A DNA stretch of 64,000 nucleotides, from the NCBI GenBank assembly GCA_037783545.1, contig JBBELK010000388.1, positions 62,001 through 126,000 of the forward strand. The letters run 5' to 3'. The notes below the pieces were generated by a model. It saw only the letters and a program-made list of their open reading frames with translations, did not search any database and was not told where the DNA came from. The stretch is from Henricia sp. BOLD:AAB3569. Its lineage: Eukaryota; Echinodermata; Asteroidea; Spinulosida; Echinasteridae. The translations under genes and the position numbers were made by a program. The number at the start of each line of letters is the position of its first letter. The first letter of the stretch is position 1. Of this stretch, positions 47,526-59,800 are shown in pieces.

Positions 47526-50500
47526 ATGCGATTTTTCCTGATTTTTGCGATAATTTTGTGGACTTCAGTCGACTCGACTGTGAGGTAGGTTTCAGATGAA
47601 TATGTTCATGATGTTTAAGTTTTTGTAACTTTGTTAAAATTAACCTAGTACTACACTAGGCCTAGTAGTAGTATAGCATAGATAAAACTTTAGTCATTAT
47701 AATATTAGTTAGGCCGAGGCTAAGCTAAGTCAAGTAGGCCCATTTAAGTTAGTCTAACATTAGACAAATCTCTTTCCTAACTTTATACCCTCAACTTTAG
47801 TTACAGTGTTGAACTTCACACCAAAAGCCTACCCTAGGTTTATGCAGCTTTCTTTTTTTCTCTCTTTTTTTAAAACAAGATAAGAGTTCCCGGAGAGCTA
47901 GGATAGACCCATGCATATAAAGGCTTGAGCTGGCATGTGCAAACCACGTTTTTTTAAAACAATAATTATTTCTTTCCTGAATTTTGTTCCTAGTTCACAG
48001 ACCCTGAGCACCATCTCGGGTCCCTTCCAGGGCAATCCTACCATCTCTGCCCTGACTAGTGATGACTGCCTTTCAACTGTTGATTGGCATGAGATCATCT
48101 TCATCACTGCAGTCCCGATAGCTGCTGGCTTTGGACTGCTGCTGCTCGCGGCCTTTCTGAAAGATATGAGACAGGCTTGCAAGGTAGGCCAACAAGTCAA
48201 CAAGTCTGTACACTTACTAGCATTAAACTTTTAAAGTGTCTAGTGTGTCCAGCAGCCGATTTCACGAAAGAGTGCGCAGCTTGCGCAACTTTTGAAAAAT
48301 GGCGCAAGCCCCATAGCTTGCGTGTAATTATCACCGGAATGTTGCGCAGCTTGCGCAATAAAAAGTGGCGCAAGGGGGCTTACGCAGTGCGCAAGGATTC
48401 GTGAAATCGGCTGCTGATCTAATCACATTTCTGAGGTGCCCATTTTTGCCATGGGTGTTCAGGGGTCGATTTCACAAAAGTTAAGACGAGCTCAATGCGT
48501 CCTAATTCCCATACCAACGTCCCAATATAAGAAGAGTGACCCTTCCTAAGTTGCGTCTTAGCGCTTTGTGAAATCGGCCCCAGGTTTTTTACCATATCAT
48601 TTGTCATATTTTTCTCATTACCAATCTGAAAATTTGTGCTCTTAATCTGTATATTTTTAAGGATATTGTCAAAAAGTACTGATCTTTTGTAAACTAATTT
48701 AAATCCATTCCATAAACAGTGCAGCGATTACACACTGTAAAAAAAGTTGGTTAAAATTTACCCAACTTTGTACCCAACGTTGGTCAAAATACCAACTGCC
48801 CACTTTCCTGGGCAGATTTTCCCACGTGGGGTTGGGCAATTTGATTGATCAATAATTTGGGTAAATTGTTTTAACTAACAGTTGGTAGTATCACTTACTC
48901 TTATTTGTTGGTCAGATTTACTTTACCCATCTGCTGGTTAAATCAATTCAACCCAACAGTTGGGCTTACAATTGCTACCTAGATGTTGGTTAACCTAATT
49001 TACCCAATAATCGGCCCCAGGTTTTTTACCATATCATTTGTCATATTTTTCTCATTACCAATCTGAAAATTTGTGCTCTTAATCTGTATATTTTTAAGGA
49101 TATTGTCAAAAAGTACTGATCTTTTGTAAACTAATTTAAATCCATTCCATAAACAGTGCAGCGATTACACCAGCATTTTTGCTTCCACACCAAATTAAAG
49201 ATTTCAAATTTTATGTTTTCTTACCCATATAACTAGTATTCATGGTATCTTGGGATGGTATTTTATATGATTATTAGGTTACAGCAAAATCCATTATCTA
49301 GAAAACTCTGAACAAGCAGAGCCCCTTTAAAGGAGTGTGTTCAGATTCTTCTACCAAAAGGTTTTATTTTAACCTAACCATCATATAAAATACCTCCCCA
49401 AAATACTATCCATTGGTAAGAAAACATGAAATTTGCAATCTCCAATTTGGATGTGAAAGCAAAAATGTTGGTGTAATTTTGGCGCTGCTTTATGGAACAA
49501 ATAAATTACTTTACAAAACATGTGTGTTTTTTGTTACGATATCCTTTAAAAATATATGGATTGAGAACGCGAAATTTGAGAAAATTATGACAAATTTACA
49601 ATTGCCCAAAATTCGACCTCATCAGTTGACAAGAACAAACATTACTAAAATTGGTAATTGCAGTGGTAACAAACACCACATGATTTTGTTGTTCGTGTAA
49701 AATGGTTCCTATGTAACAGTTTACCATTCATCATGTACTCTATCTTTAAGTCGGGATTCGTTGTCTGTTATAGCAATATGATTCCTCCTTTTTTCTTTGC
49801 TTCAAACAGAGCAATCGTTCCTGCCCTCCAGCTCCTCCAACCATCAGAGCTAAAAAGGAACGCACCTACGTCATAGACGTAGAATACGGAGGCCGTACAA
49901 CATGGGGTTCATTTCTGAGTTGGTGTGCTGTGCAGACATCATCAGCCGAAATCAAAAACCGACGTCTGGTGAGACTCCGTGGAAGTACTGGCCTCAGCAA
50001 CTGGTAAGATAAAGACTACCGTACGTGCCTTCATGCGAGTTCAGATATAAACCCAAGTCTGACTGACGATTTCTGTCTTGTTACTTAATGATTTCCTTCA
50101 ATTCCTTCGTTACAATGATGTGTCATTTGTTATGATTAAGCAATTTAGGGATGTTCAGCACAGCTGAATATGAGGATGTGTGTAAAGTGAAATGTAACAA
50201 AATTCATTGAGGTTGTAATATATTGCATTTTCCTTTTGCTTGGAGAATGGGATTTATTGTGTATTTTGACAATAGCAATGCATTATGTAACATTTCACCT
50301 TACACCCACCCCCATATTGAGCTGAGCTGCACATCCACTAATTATTGCAAGATAGAGAGCATTGTTAATCAAACTCGAGTTTCCGAACGTTTTTGGGGAG
50401 TTTAAAATAATGTTTGTTTGATTATGGTACATGTATTTTGTTTTTGGTCCGTCCTCCAGGGTGTCTTTTTATCTGGTTCTTGGAAAGAAATCAGAACAGA

Positions 50501-53046
50501 AGACGATCACGACCCCTCGCCCCATCGGTAATCTGGTAGCTGTGGAGTCGAAATACCCGCCAATAAGAGACAGGTTCCTCCCCAGACCATTGCCAACTGC
50601 CAATACCAGGGCCTGTCTGAGAGGACTCTTCAAAAGGGCATGTGATATGTAAGCATTTATAAGAAAATTACATTTTGCAAAAGACAAATAGTTGTATTAA
50701 ACAATTAATGGCCTATTGTATCATTTGCAATGACCAAAATGTTAACGTTTTGAGTTGAGAAGAAGAAATTTACTTAAAATGTTGATAGCAATAGTTTTCT
50801 GAAGCATTGAGGCGTCTTTGTATAGCTGAAATTTCTGCAGACTATTGTTTACCAACATTCTTTAGATATGCCAGGAATCTGTAAAAAGTGTTATCTAGCA
50901 AATGATACATTGGCCTTTAAAGCCCCAATACATCATTTGTAGTGACCCAAAATTTTACTTGACTAAAAGTGTTGATAGCGATGGTAACATACAAGCACTA
51001 AAAAGTTTTCCAATAAATCTGTCTTTAGGTAGTTTAATTCAATTAGATATAGTCTGAACATTGAGATTGATAAAAAATAAAAAAAAGGTTTTTGTCTTTC
51101 TTTCTATTTTCAGTGAGATCAGACGTATCCATGCCAAGGACACAAAGACACAAGAACATTACTTCACCGTCAGTGGTCCAAGCAGTGGTGGCATCTCATC
51201 GACAGATCAAGGGATTATCACCACCCTTCCGCTGTTATATTCAGCCACTCCGCCCAAAACCAAAATCAGCTACGTCGCCTACTACTTCACCAATGCTTCC
51301 CTGTGGACCTCTACATTCATGCCCCGGTACCAAGGTAATTTCACCGGAGTACGACACGTCACCCTCTTGTTTGCGTGTATCAGTCACACCATGGTTGCTG
51401 CCGTTGCGTTGTCCATGTTAGCAGTGGAATCGTCCATGGAGGAGTCTATTGTGCTCAGCTGGCCTAATTATAATCTGACCCTAGCTGTGGTAGTTAGAGC
51501 AGCTGTAGTTGGTGTCGTAGTCTTCGCATTCATGGGCATTGTTGAGATGATCTTCCGTGCCGCACCAACTGTATGGTCGGTACATCCACCTTGCCTACTC
51601 GTGCAACAGCAGAATGAAGACATGTTTTCGGATGGCTACCAACCGACTTGTGTGCAGTCTGCAGAGGGAGATTTCTACGGAGGTGAATCTATTAGTGTTG
51701 TGGGTATTCTCCGCGAAACCAGCAGTGCTCCAGATATCATGCAGACCCAGAGTTCTAAACAAGTGCGTGATAACACCCGGAAGTACTTCAATCAACCGGG
51801 ATTGTTTGGTAGAGGTTTGACTCGCTGCTCTCAATGGACCGACAAACTTCATGCTGAAAAGTTAAACAGCAAACAGTTCACCAAATCTACATTTGACACC
51901 AAACCTGATGCGTCTCTATCCCCCAACGTGACAATCAACCCTACTAATGACAATACCAACAATTCCAAGAATGCCACCAAGCTTGCTGTTAGTTCCAACT
52001 GCATCGCAGCTAGCCCCGGGAACAGATCTCAGACAATCGACGTAACCAGGATTCCTTGCTCGTCTACATCAATTGACTTCAAAACCAGTTCCTTCGTAAT
52101 TGAACCGGTGACATCTTATCAACCAAGGTCTACATCTAGTGCTTCTGCTGCCAGGAGCAGTTCATCACTCTTTTCCAACGAGTCAATTGAGAAAGCAAGA
52201 CCCGATGACAACCATGATGGCAAGACCATTCCGGCAATTGAGGACCGTTCAACCCAAACTGATACCATGAAGCAGACTTCTCTAATCAAGACAATTCTCC
52301 ATGAGCCATTACAGAGCCGACCTAAATCCATCTCTTGCACTGCGCCTGCAACCGTTAAGACAAATCCCGATGAAAAGACCCCAGCTGCAGTGACAACTCG
52401 TTCCGACTACATCCTCAATATTCCCATGGATTTTGAGCTGCCAAGCGTGACCATACAGACAAGCACTAGCATCCGGTCGGTCTTCTTCGGAATTAGAAAA
52501 TGGTTTTCGGGATTGCTGTCTAAACCCAGACTTGATATTGGCGATGACTACAAGTTGGAAGTGACTAAAAATGATTCTTCCATGAAAACCCCAGCCAAAA
52601 CCAAGCACACCGCCTCAAGCTGGCTTCCTATTAGTGGAAATAACAACTGCGATACTGAAGAAAAGCCGATCAATATCCTAGGCTCTGTCTTCCAAAGATC
52701 GAGCGACAGGTTCGAGTACAATTCCGTCTCTTCATCCACCAGTTTGAGCAGCATCCAGTCAGTTCAGATTGCCTTGAAGAAACAACTCACTCCAGTCGCA
52801 AAGTTCATTATTTTATTCTGCCACGTCCTTCTGATTGTGTCCTGCGTGATTGCGAGGTGGTGGTCCATATACTCCCTTCATGGCTATTGTCGGAGCGCCT
52901 TATGGGAGTGGGCTGCCACTGCTGTCACTGCTGTTCTCATCCAGGCTATCATTTGTGATACCATCAAGGCTGCCATCATAACGTTTCTCAAGCGGTTGTC
53001 CTTCGAGGAAGAGACAAAACCAAAGCCCTACTCCATCATTCTCTAA
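47526..53046 (+). CDS. Mini-polycystin-1-like membrane protein, copy 4 (854 aa, five exons)
   Basis: Exons 47526-47584, 47994-48183, 49810-50003, 50460-50648 and 51114-53046, with the same borders, phases and domain plan as copy 3. All exons are open. The upstream frame of exon 5 is also open into the intron because TAAATAAA became all-A here, but the conserved CAG acceptor at 51111-51113 and the phase-2 join support the normal splice. Codon 52855-52857 is AGG where other copies have ATG, putting Arg into TM4 (VIARWW). Intron 2 holds a 279-bp piece of a TIR element plus a 158-bp duplication. Another change is Asp to Ala in the loop (KNATK). Intact-looking and probably expressible; Arg in TM4 may impair it. 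Confidence 0.75.
48733..49011. mobile_element. 279-bp left-end fragment of a CACTGTAAAAAA element in intron 2 of copy 4
   Basis: Matches the first 279 bases of the element at 54226-58299 and sits at the same insertion point (GATTACA|CACTG). It stops at CCCAATAAT and is followed by a second copy (49012-49169) of the 158 bases that precede it (48575-48732). The full element was therefore probably present and was lost by a repair event that re-copied the left flank. Confidence 0.75.
49012..49169. repeat. 158-bp duplication of intron 2 flank in copy 4
   Basis: Direct copy of 48575-48732, from CGGCCCCAGG to GATTACA, with no difference seen. The other gene copies contain this segment once. Confidence 0.8.
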
Positions 53047-53729
53047 TCTGTATCGCACAGATTTATAATACGCATACTGGCCATATAAATCACAGTCATC
53101 AAGTTCGATTAGCCTTTTTCGCGTTTCACATAAATAGCATCTAACGTACGGAATCTCTTTATTTCACCTGTATCCAATAGATGACCATACTAGATATTTG
53201 TTGCTATGTAATGGGTGCACGTGACCGGTGTGAAGTACAGAATACATACCATGTTCACTGTACGACAGAATGGCATAAAATAACCAGACTGTTGGTTGCT
53301 ATAGGCAGTGGCCTGCACCGTGTAGCAACATAGTATGCAAACTTTATGAACGGCACACTGAAAGTGAAGAATTCGGAGTGCCAGCCATAGTGCAACGGTT
53401 ACTCGCAAAAGGCTAATTACAGTGTAGGTTCTGCCGTGAACCTACTGGATTAACTTTGGATCATGATATACACAAAATTTACCAAATAAAACAATTTCAA
53501 CTGCAAAGCATAACAAGCAAACGAAATGTTAAAAACAAAAAAAACCTAAACATTAAATGCTGCAAATCAAATATGGTGAATATTTCACCATACTGCATTC
53601 GTGCAGTTGTAAATATGTAAATATATGTTGTGTTTGAAGAAAAAATATATATATATAAAAAGAAAAAAATATGTATAAAATATAAAAAGGGGAAATTTAC
53701 TATACTAGAATAATCATGGAAAATGAAAG
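53047..53729. other. Truncated 3' flank of copy 4 fused to intron 2 of copy 5
   Basis: Flank with the conserved AATAAA (53485-53490). Near 53706 about 0.35 kb is missing (TACTATA joined to CTAGAATAATC). At 53729 the flank is joined by an AAAG microhomology to intron 2 of the next gene copy. Together these deletions removed the rest of the unit, the promoter and exons 1-2 of copy 5. Confidence 0.75.
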
Positions 53730-54489
53730 TGTCTAGTGTGTCCAGCAGCCGATTTCACGAAAGAGTGCGCAGCTTGCGCAACTTTTGAAAAATGGCGCAA
53801 GCCCCATAGCTTGCGTGTAATTATCACCGGAATGTTGCGCAGCTTGCGCAATAAAAAGTGGCGCAAGGGGGCTTACGCAGTGCGCAAGGATTCGTGAAAT
53901 CGGCTGCTGATCTGATCACATTTCTGAGGTGCCCATTTTTGCCATTGGTGTTCAGGGGTCGATTTCACAAAAGTTAAGACGAGCTCAATGCGTCCTAATT
54001 CCCATACCAACGTCCCAATATAAGAAGAGTGACCCTTCCTAAGTTGCGTCTTAGCGCTTTGTGAAATCGGCCCCAGGTTTTTTACCATATCATTTGTCAT
54101 ATTTTTCTCATTACCAATCTGAAAATTTGTGCTCTTAATCTGTATATTTTTAAGGATATTGTCAAAAAGTACTAATCTTTTGTAAACTAATTTAAATCCA
54201 TTCCATAAACAGTGCAGCGATTACACACTGTAAAAAAAGTTGGTTAAAATTTACCCAACTTTGTACCCAACGTTGGTCAAAATACCAACTGCCCACTTTC
54301 CTGGGCAGATTTTCCCACGTGGGGTTGGGCAATTTGATTGATCAATAAATTGGGTAAATTGTTTTAACTAACAGTTGGTAGTATCACTTACTCTTATTTG
54401 TTGGTCAGATTTACTTTACCCATCTGCTGGTTAAATCAATTCAACCCAACAGTTGGGCTTACAATTGCTACCTAGATGTTGGTTAACCT

Positions 54490-54800
54490 AATTTACCCAA
54501 TAATTGGTTTGATATAATTTACCCAATAATTGGGTTTGATATAATTTACCCAATAATTGGGTTTGGTATAATTTACCCATTAGTTGGTTTGGTATAGTTT
54601 ACCCAATAATTGGTTTGGTATAGTTTACCCAATAATTGGTTTCGTATAATTTACCCAATAATTGGGTTAGATATAATTTACCCATTAGTTGGTTTGGTAT
54701 AGTTTACCCAATAATTGGTTTCGTATAATTTACCCAATAATTGGGTTTGATATAATTTACCCAATAATTGGGTTTGATATGATTTACCCAATAATTGGTT
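54490..54800. repeat. Minisatellite of 26-28 bp units, about a dozen copies
   Basis: Variants of ATTTACCCAATAATTGG followed by (G)TTTGRTATA in tandem. Each unit carries the TTACCCAA motif also found in the element's termini, so it probably arose by amplification of a terminal motif. Confidence 0.8.
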
Positions 54801-55331
54801 TTAATGCCCAATGCTCAATTAATGGGCAAAATAGACTAAGGAAGCCACAAAAGAACATGTTTTTCTCAAAAATCTTTATTCTCCACATAAATACAGACAT
54901 AAATTTTTTAAATTGTACAAAAGCATTAATTACATTATGATAATTGCTAGATATATTTCTTAAACATAAAAAACATTGCACTATTTAATCGTCAAATTTA
55001 ATTAAACTAATTAAACATTCCAGTGGAGGACCCAGCCTCATTAATATACAGTACTTTCAGAATATTCAGTTCCCTTGTATTCCTGAGTGTATTTTAATGA
55101 TGCTGGATCTGCGAAAAGTGGTGCATTTTGGGTTATTTTCTTCAATACTGGAGCAATGTTTTCACAGCATTGTATGGTAAATAAACTGGTGGGGAAGAAG
55201 AATTTAAAAGTACCAATCAAAGTATACTATACCGCTTAAATAAATGCAATATAATTGTTTTACGAAAACAAACCAACATTTTGGTTAAGTACCTATACAT
55301 AAATGTACAACCCATAACAGGTTATATTTAA

Positions 55332-56580
55332 TTTATAAATACCTTAGACAGTTTGCGCATCCCTATTGGCTGAGAGCACGTCACGTGGCCAGTCTTAAAA
55401 GAATGATAAAGACCGGCAGTCTAAAGATTTGTTTAGCCTGGCCCGTGCCCGCGCCCATTAGCGCTTATGGAACATCCACACGCACATAGTCACACATGTA
55501 CAAACTGCACGCGCCCGAAAGGCAAAATGTGCACTGTGGTAAGTACATGTACCCGGTCATGTACGTGCAATATGCGAAATGCACACATCCAACAAACAGC
55601 AGTTTAAATGAATGCGCGTCATGCATGTAACAGCACAATGCAAAACGACAAGATTATCATAAAATGTTGGTGAGTTTTACCGATTTAAACAAAAAAGTAT
55701 TTATGAACGGGAATAAAAGTGGATTTGGCCAGTCTTAAACGATCCGTTTAAAACCGGCTAGGGGCCTGGATGCTGATAATGGCCCTCGCCTGCGTCTCGG
55801 GCATTATAACTCGTCCAGGCCTCCAGCCGACTTTAGATGTGTTTAAGACTGGCCAAACCCACTTTTATTCCCTAAATATAGTTTACAATTTGTTCACATG
55901 AAAAGGGTCCAACATAAAGAAATTATGGCCAATGCAATATAAAAATTCCACTAAAACATAATTATCAGGAAAAGGTTGAAGATGGGTATTAATAAACCCA
56001 ACAGTCTAGTGATACAAAATCAAAATTATCACTTTAAAGTCAATGTATCATTTGCAAGATGAAACTTGTCACAATTTCTTGGAATAAGGCCATAAAAAAT
56101 TCGGAAAATTTAGTTACATGCATCAGTGCTCCAAAAAAAACTTTAAAATGCATGTATTTTTGTGTGAAATTAAGTGAATGGTATTAAATAATGTGTGCGT
56201 ACACATTTTAAAACAACCTTCAGTACCTAATTTTATACAGAAAGTATCATCTTGGACAGGAATAAATGTGCTGTTTGTAACCAATTTATGGAGTAACATT
56301 TGTTAGTCATTGCAAATAATATAATTGGACTTTTAAGTAGAAACAAATAAGAATATAAGCATACATGATATTTATTTCCCCACTACATAATTGAATAGGT
56401 ACAGATGCTAAGCTGCTGTTTAGGGCTAAAGCACTAGTCCTTTTATCACAGAGCAATGAAGAAATTTCATTAAAAACAGTTATTTATAAATACCTTAGAC
56501 AGTTTACGGATCTCTATTGGCTGAAAGCACATCACCTGGGCAGTTTTAAACGGACGACAAAGACCAGTCATTGCGTATGG
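55332..56580. repeat. Pair of dispersed direct repeats inside the 4.07-kb element
   Basis: About 90 bases at 55332-55420 (ATAAATACCTTAGACAGTTT..., ATTGGCTGA, GACCGGCAGTC) recur diverged at 56483-56575. The downstream string TGGCCAGTCTTAAACG also recurs (near 55727 and 56803). They look like remnants of two copies of an older element nested in this one. No gene is seen. Confidence 0.5.
55709..55872. repeat. Hairpin with 32-bp arms
   Basis: 55709-55740 and 55841-55872 are inverted copies with one mismatch (GGGAATAAAAGTGG... / ...CCACTTTTATTCCC). The 100-bp GC-rich loop contains GGGCCTGG and CCAGGCC. Possibly a small MITE. Confidence 0.6.
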
Positions 56581-56821
56581 AACACGCACACAGAAACTGC
56601 ATGCTTCCAAAAGCTAAGTGTGCACTGTGACAAGTACCCGGTCATGTATAAGTGCGTACAAAAACAACACGACGCACAGCTGGCAGTTCCAAGGAACACG
56701 GTAGAAATTGAATGCAAAATGACAAGCTAATTTTGGTGAGTTTTACCGATTCACAAAAAAAGGTATTTATGAATGGCATTAAAAATATGTTTGGCCAGTC
56801 TTAAACGCTGATATTTAGCGC

Positions 56822-56886
56822 CCAATGTGCAATGGTTACCAGACGTGATCTAAAAATAAGTTGGTCTGGTAACCATTGCACATTGG
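56822..56886. repeat. Perfect 23-bp hairpin with a 19-base loop
   Basis: 56822-56844 (CCAATGTGCAATGGTTACC plus AGAC) is exactly inverted at 56864-56886. It could fold in RNA or DNA. No coding or known ncRNA signature. Confidence 0.7.
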
Positions 56887-59800
56887 TGTTCCTTTGTACA
56901 GTCACAGACTAGACACAGTCTATTTTGTGTGATAGCATGTTCATGTTGTCAATAAACCTTAGCTCTACATGTTAAATAACCACATGATGAAAAAATAGAG
57001 CTAATGTAACCTCAGCTACATGGTACGCCGTACACAAAATGCACAATGCACAAAAATCAAAATGAAACATGTTAACATATGTTTTACTTCATAGAAAGAT
57101 TTTCCAACTAACCTTTCGATTCTGGAACACTCTGTCATGTAGTCAATGTGTTCAATAAATTATGTAGGTCGAGTGTGGGAAAAACTGCAACAAATCTAAC
57201 GCATTCGTACATTGGTGCTGCCATTGCATTCACTGCATGCATGCAATGACATGAACTCCCGTGCATGAACTACACTAAGTCTGGTTACACGTTTGTAGAG
57301 TTAATTCAGACGTACGTACGTGTGTGACACCTGGCTCAGCGCGCGCGGGGCCCAGCCTACCAGCGCAGCTGTTAGAAATTGCGCGCACATGGTCATTTCA
57401 AAATGCCCAACAAATATCACAACCGGCAAACCAATGTCATGGTGATGACCAACAGTTGGTTATCAGTATTCCACACATGTAGAACATTTAACCAACCCTG
57501 TTGTGCATAATCGATTGCCCAATAATTAGGTAATATTTGAAAAACAATTGGGCACAATATTACCCAAAAAATACGATTTGAACAGCATGGGAAAATTTTC
57601 CCAACAATTAGATCAAACATTGCCAACTATTGGTAACGGAGACATTGCCCAACTTGTTTTACCCAACCTTTTTACAGTGTACACCAATATATCATTTCCC
57701 AATATTATGTCCAAAAAAAGCTCAACGGTTAGGTTTCCCACGTTGGCATACCACACCACATTTGGGAAAATGGTATAGTAACCAACAGTTTGGTATTGAT
57801 TGAGACTTGAACTCTGCGGAAGCGGGAAAGTTTAACCAACCCCCTTCGTACTAAACGATACACCCATCAGTTGGGTTGTAAGTACCAAATTGTTGGTCAA
57901 ACCAACCCTCATGATCGACACGGAGTAAAATTTAACCAACTATTGAGCGACACTACACCAACTGTTGGATAATATATAATTTCCCAATATTATGTCAAAT
58001 AAAGCTTAACGATTAGGTTTCCCACGTTGGCAAACCACACCAACATCTGGGAAAACGTTTAACCAACAGTTGGGTATTAATTCTGAACACCGCGGAAGTG
58101 GGAAATTTGAACCAACCCCTTCGTACTCAACGATACACCCATCAGTTGGGTTCTAAGTACCAAATGATTGGTCAGGTTATAAAAACCAAACCCCCATGAT
58201 CGACACGTGGTAAAATTTAACCAACAATTGAGCGACAATACACCAACTGTTGGATAATATATCATTTCCCAACCGTTTTTACCCAACTTTTTTACAGTGC
58301 ACCAGCATTTTTGCTTCCACACCAAATTAAAGATTTAAAATTTTATGTTTTCTTACCCATATAACTAGTATTCATGGTATCTTGGGATGGTATTTTATAT
58401 GATTATTAGGTTACAGCAAAATCCATTATCTAGAAAACTCTGAACAAGCAGAGCCCCTTTAAAGGAGTGTGTTCAGATTCTTCTACCAAAAGGTTTTATT
58501 TTAACCTAACCATCATATAAAATACCTCCCCAAAATACTATCCATTGGTAAGAAAACATGAAATTTGCAATCTCCAATTTGGATGTGAAAGCAAAAATGT
58601 TGGTGTAATTTTGGCGCTGCTTTATGGAACAAATAAATTACTTTACAAAACATCTGTGTTTTTTGTTACGATATCCTTTAAAAATATATGGATTGAGAAC
58701 GCGAAATTTGAGAAAATTATGACAAATTTACAGTTGCCCAAAATTCGACCTCATCAGTTGACAAGAACAAACATTACTAAAATTGGTAATTGCAGTGGTA
58801 ACAAACACCACATGATTTTGTTGTTCGTGTAAAATGGTTCCTATGTAACAGTTTACCATTCATGTACTCTATCTTTAAGTCGGGATTCGTTGTCTGTTAT
58901 AGCAATATGATTCCTCCTTTTTTCTTTGCTTCAAACAGAGCAATCGTTCCTGCCCTCCAGCTCCTCCAACCATCAGAGCTAAAAAGGAACGCACCTACGT
59001 CATAGACGTATAATACGGAGGCCGTACAACATGGGGTTCATTTCTGAGTTGGTGTGCTGTGCAGACATGATCAGCCGAAATCAAAAACCGACGTCTGGTG
59101 AGACTCCGTGGAAGTACTGGCCTCAGCAACTGGTAAGATAAAGACTACCGTACGTGCCTTCATGCGAGTTCAGATATAAACCCAAGTCTGACTGACGATT
59201 TCTGTCTTGTTACTTAATGATTTCCTTGAATTCCTTCGTTACAATGATGTGTCATTTGTTATGATTAAGCAATTTAGGGATGTTCAGCACAGCAGAATAT
59301 GAGGATGTGTGTAAAGTGAAATGTAACAATATTCATTGAGGTTGTAATATATTGCATTTTCCTTTTGGAGAATGGGATTTATTGTGTATTTTGACAATAG
59401 CAATACATTATGTAACATTTCGCCTTACACCCACCCCCATATTGAGCTGAGCTGCACATCCACCAATTATTGCAAGATAGAGAGCATTGTTAATCAAACT
59501 CGAGTTTCCGAACGTTTTTGGGGAGTTTAAAATAATGTTTGTTTGATTATGGTACATGTATTTTGTTTTTGGTCCGTCCTCCAGGGTGTCTTTTTATCTG
59601 GTTCTTGGAAAGAAATCAGAACAGAAGACGATCACGACCCCTCGCCCCATCGGTAATCTGGTAGCTGTGGAGTCGAAATACCCGCCAATAAGAGACAGGT
59701 TCCTCCCCAGACCATTGCCAACTGCCAATACCAGGGCCTGTCTGAGAGGACTCTTCAAAAGGGCATGTGATATGTAAGCATTTATAAGAAAATTACATTT

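Larger units (their letters stand above)
54226..58299. mobile_element. 4074-bp TIR element in intron 2 of copy 5, nonautonomous
   Basis: It begins CACTGTAAAAAAAGTTGG and ends with an imperfect inverse of this. Comparison with the uninterrupted site GATTACACCAGC in copies 2 and 3 gives a 2-bp duplication CA (54224-54225, 58300-58301). Both ends are rich in ACCCAAC/GTTGGGT inverted motifs. There is a minisatellite near the left end, and a block near the right end repeats about 278 bp apart (CGATACACCCATCAGTTGGG near 57856 and 58131). The longest open frames are under 100 codons and show no transposase motif. I do not name the superfamily. Confidence 0.7.

Noticed and set aside
51061..51113. Extension of the exon-5 frame of copy 4 upstream as a longer protein start
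   Set aside because: It reads through the polypyrimidine tract and CAG acceptor of intron 4; the frame is open only because two T bases became A in this copy. The phase-2 splice is conserved in all copies.
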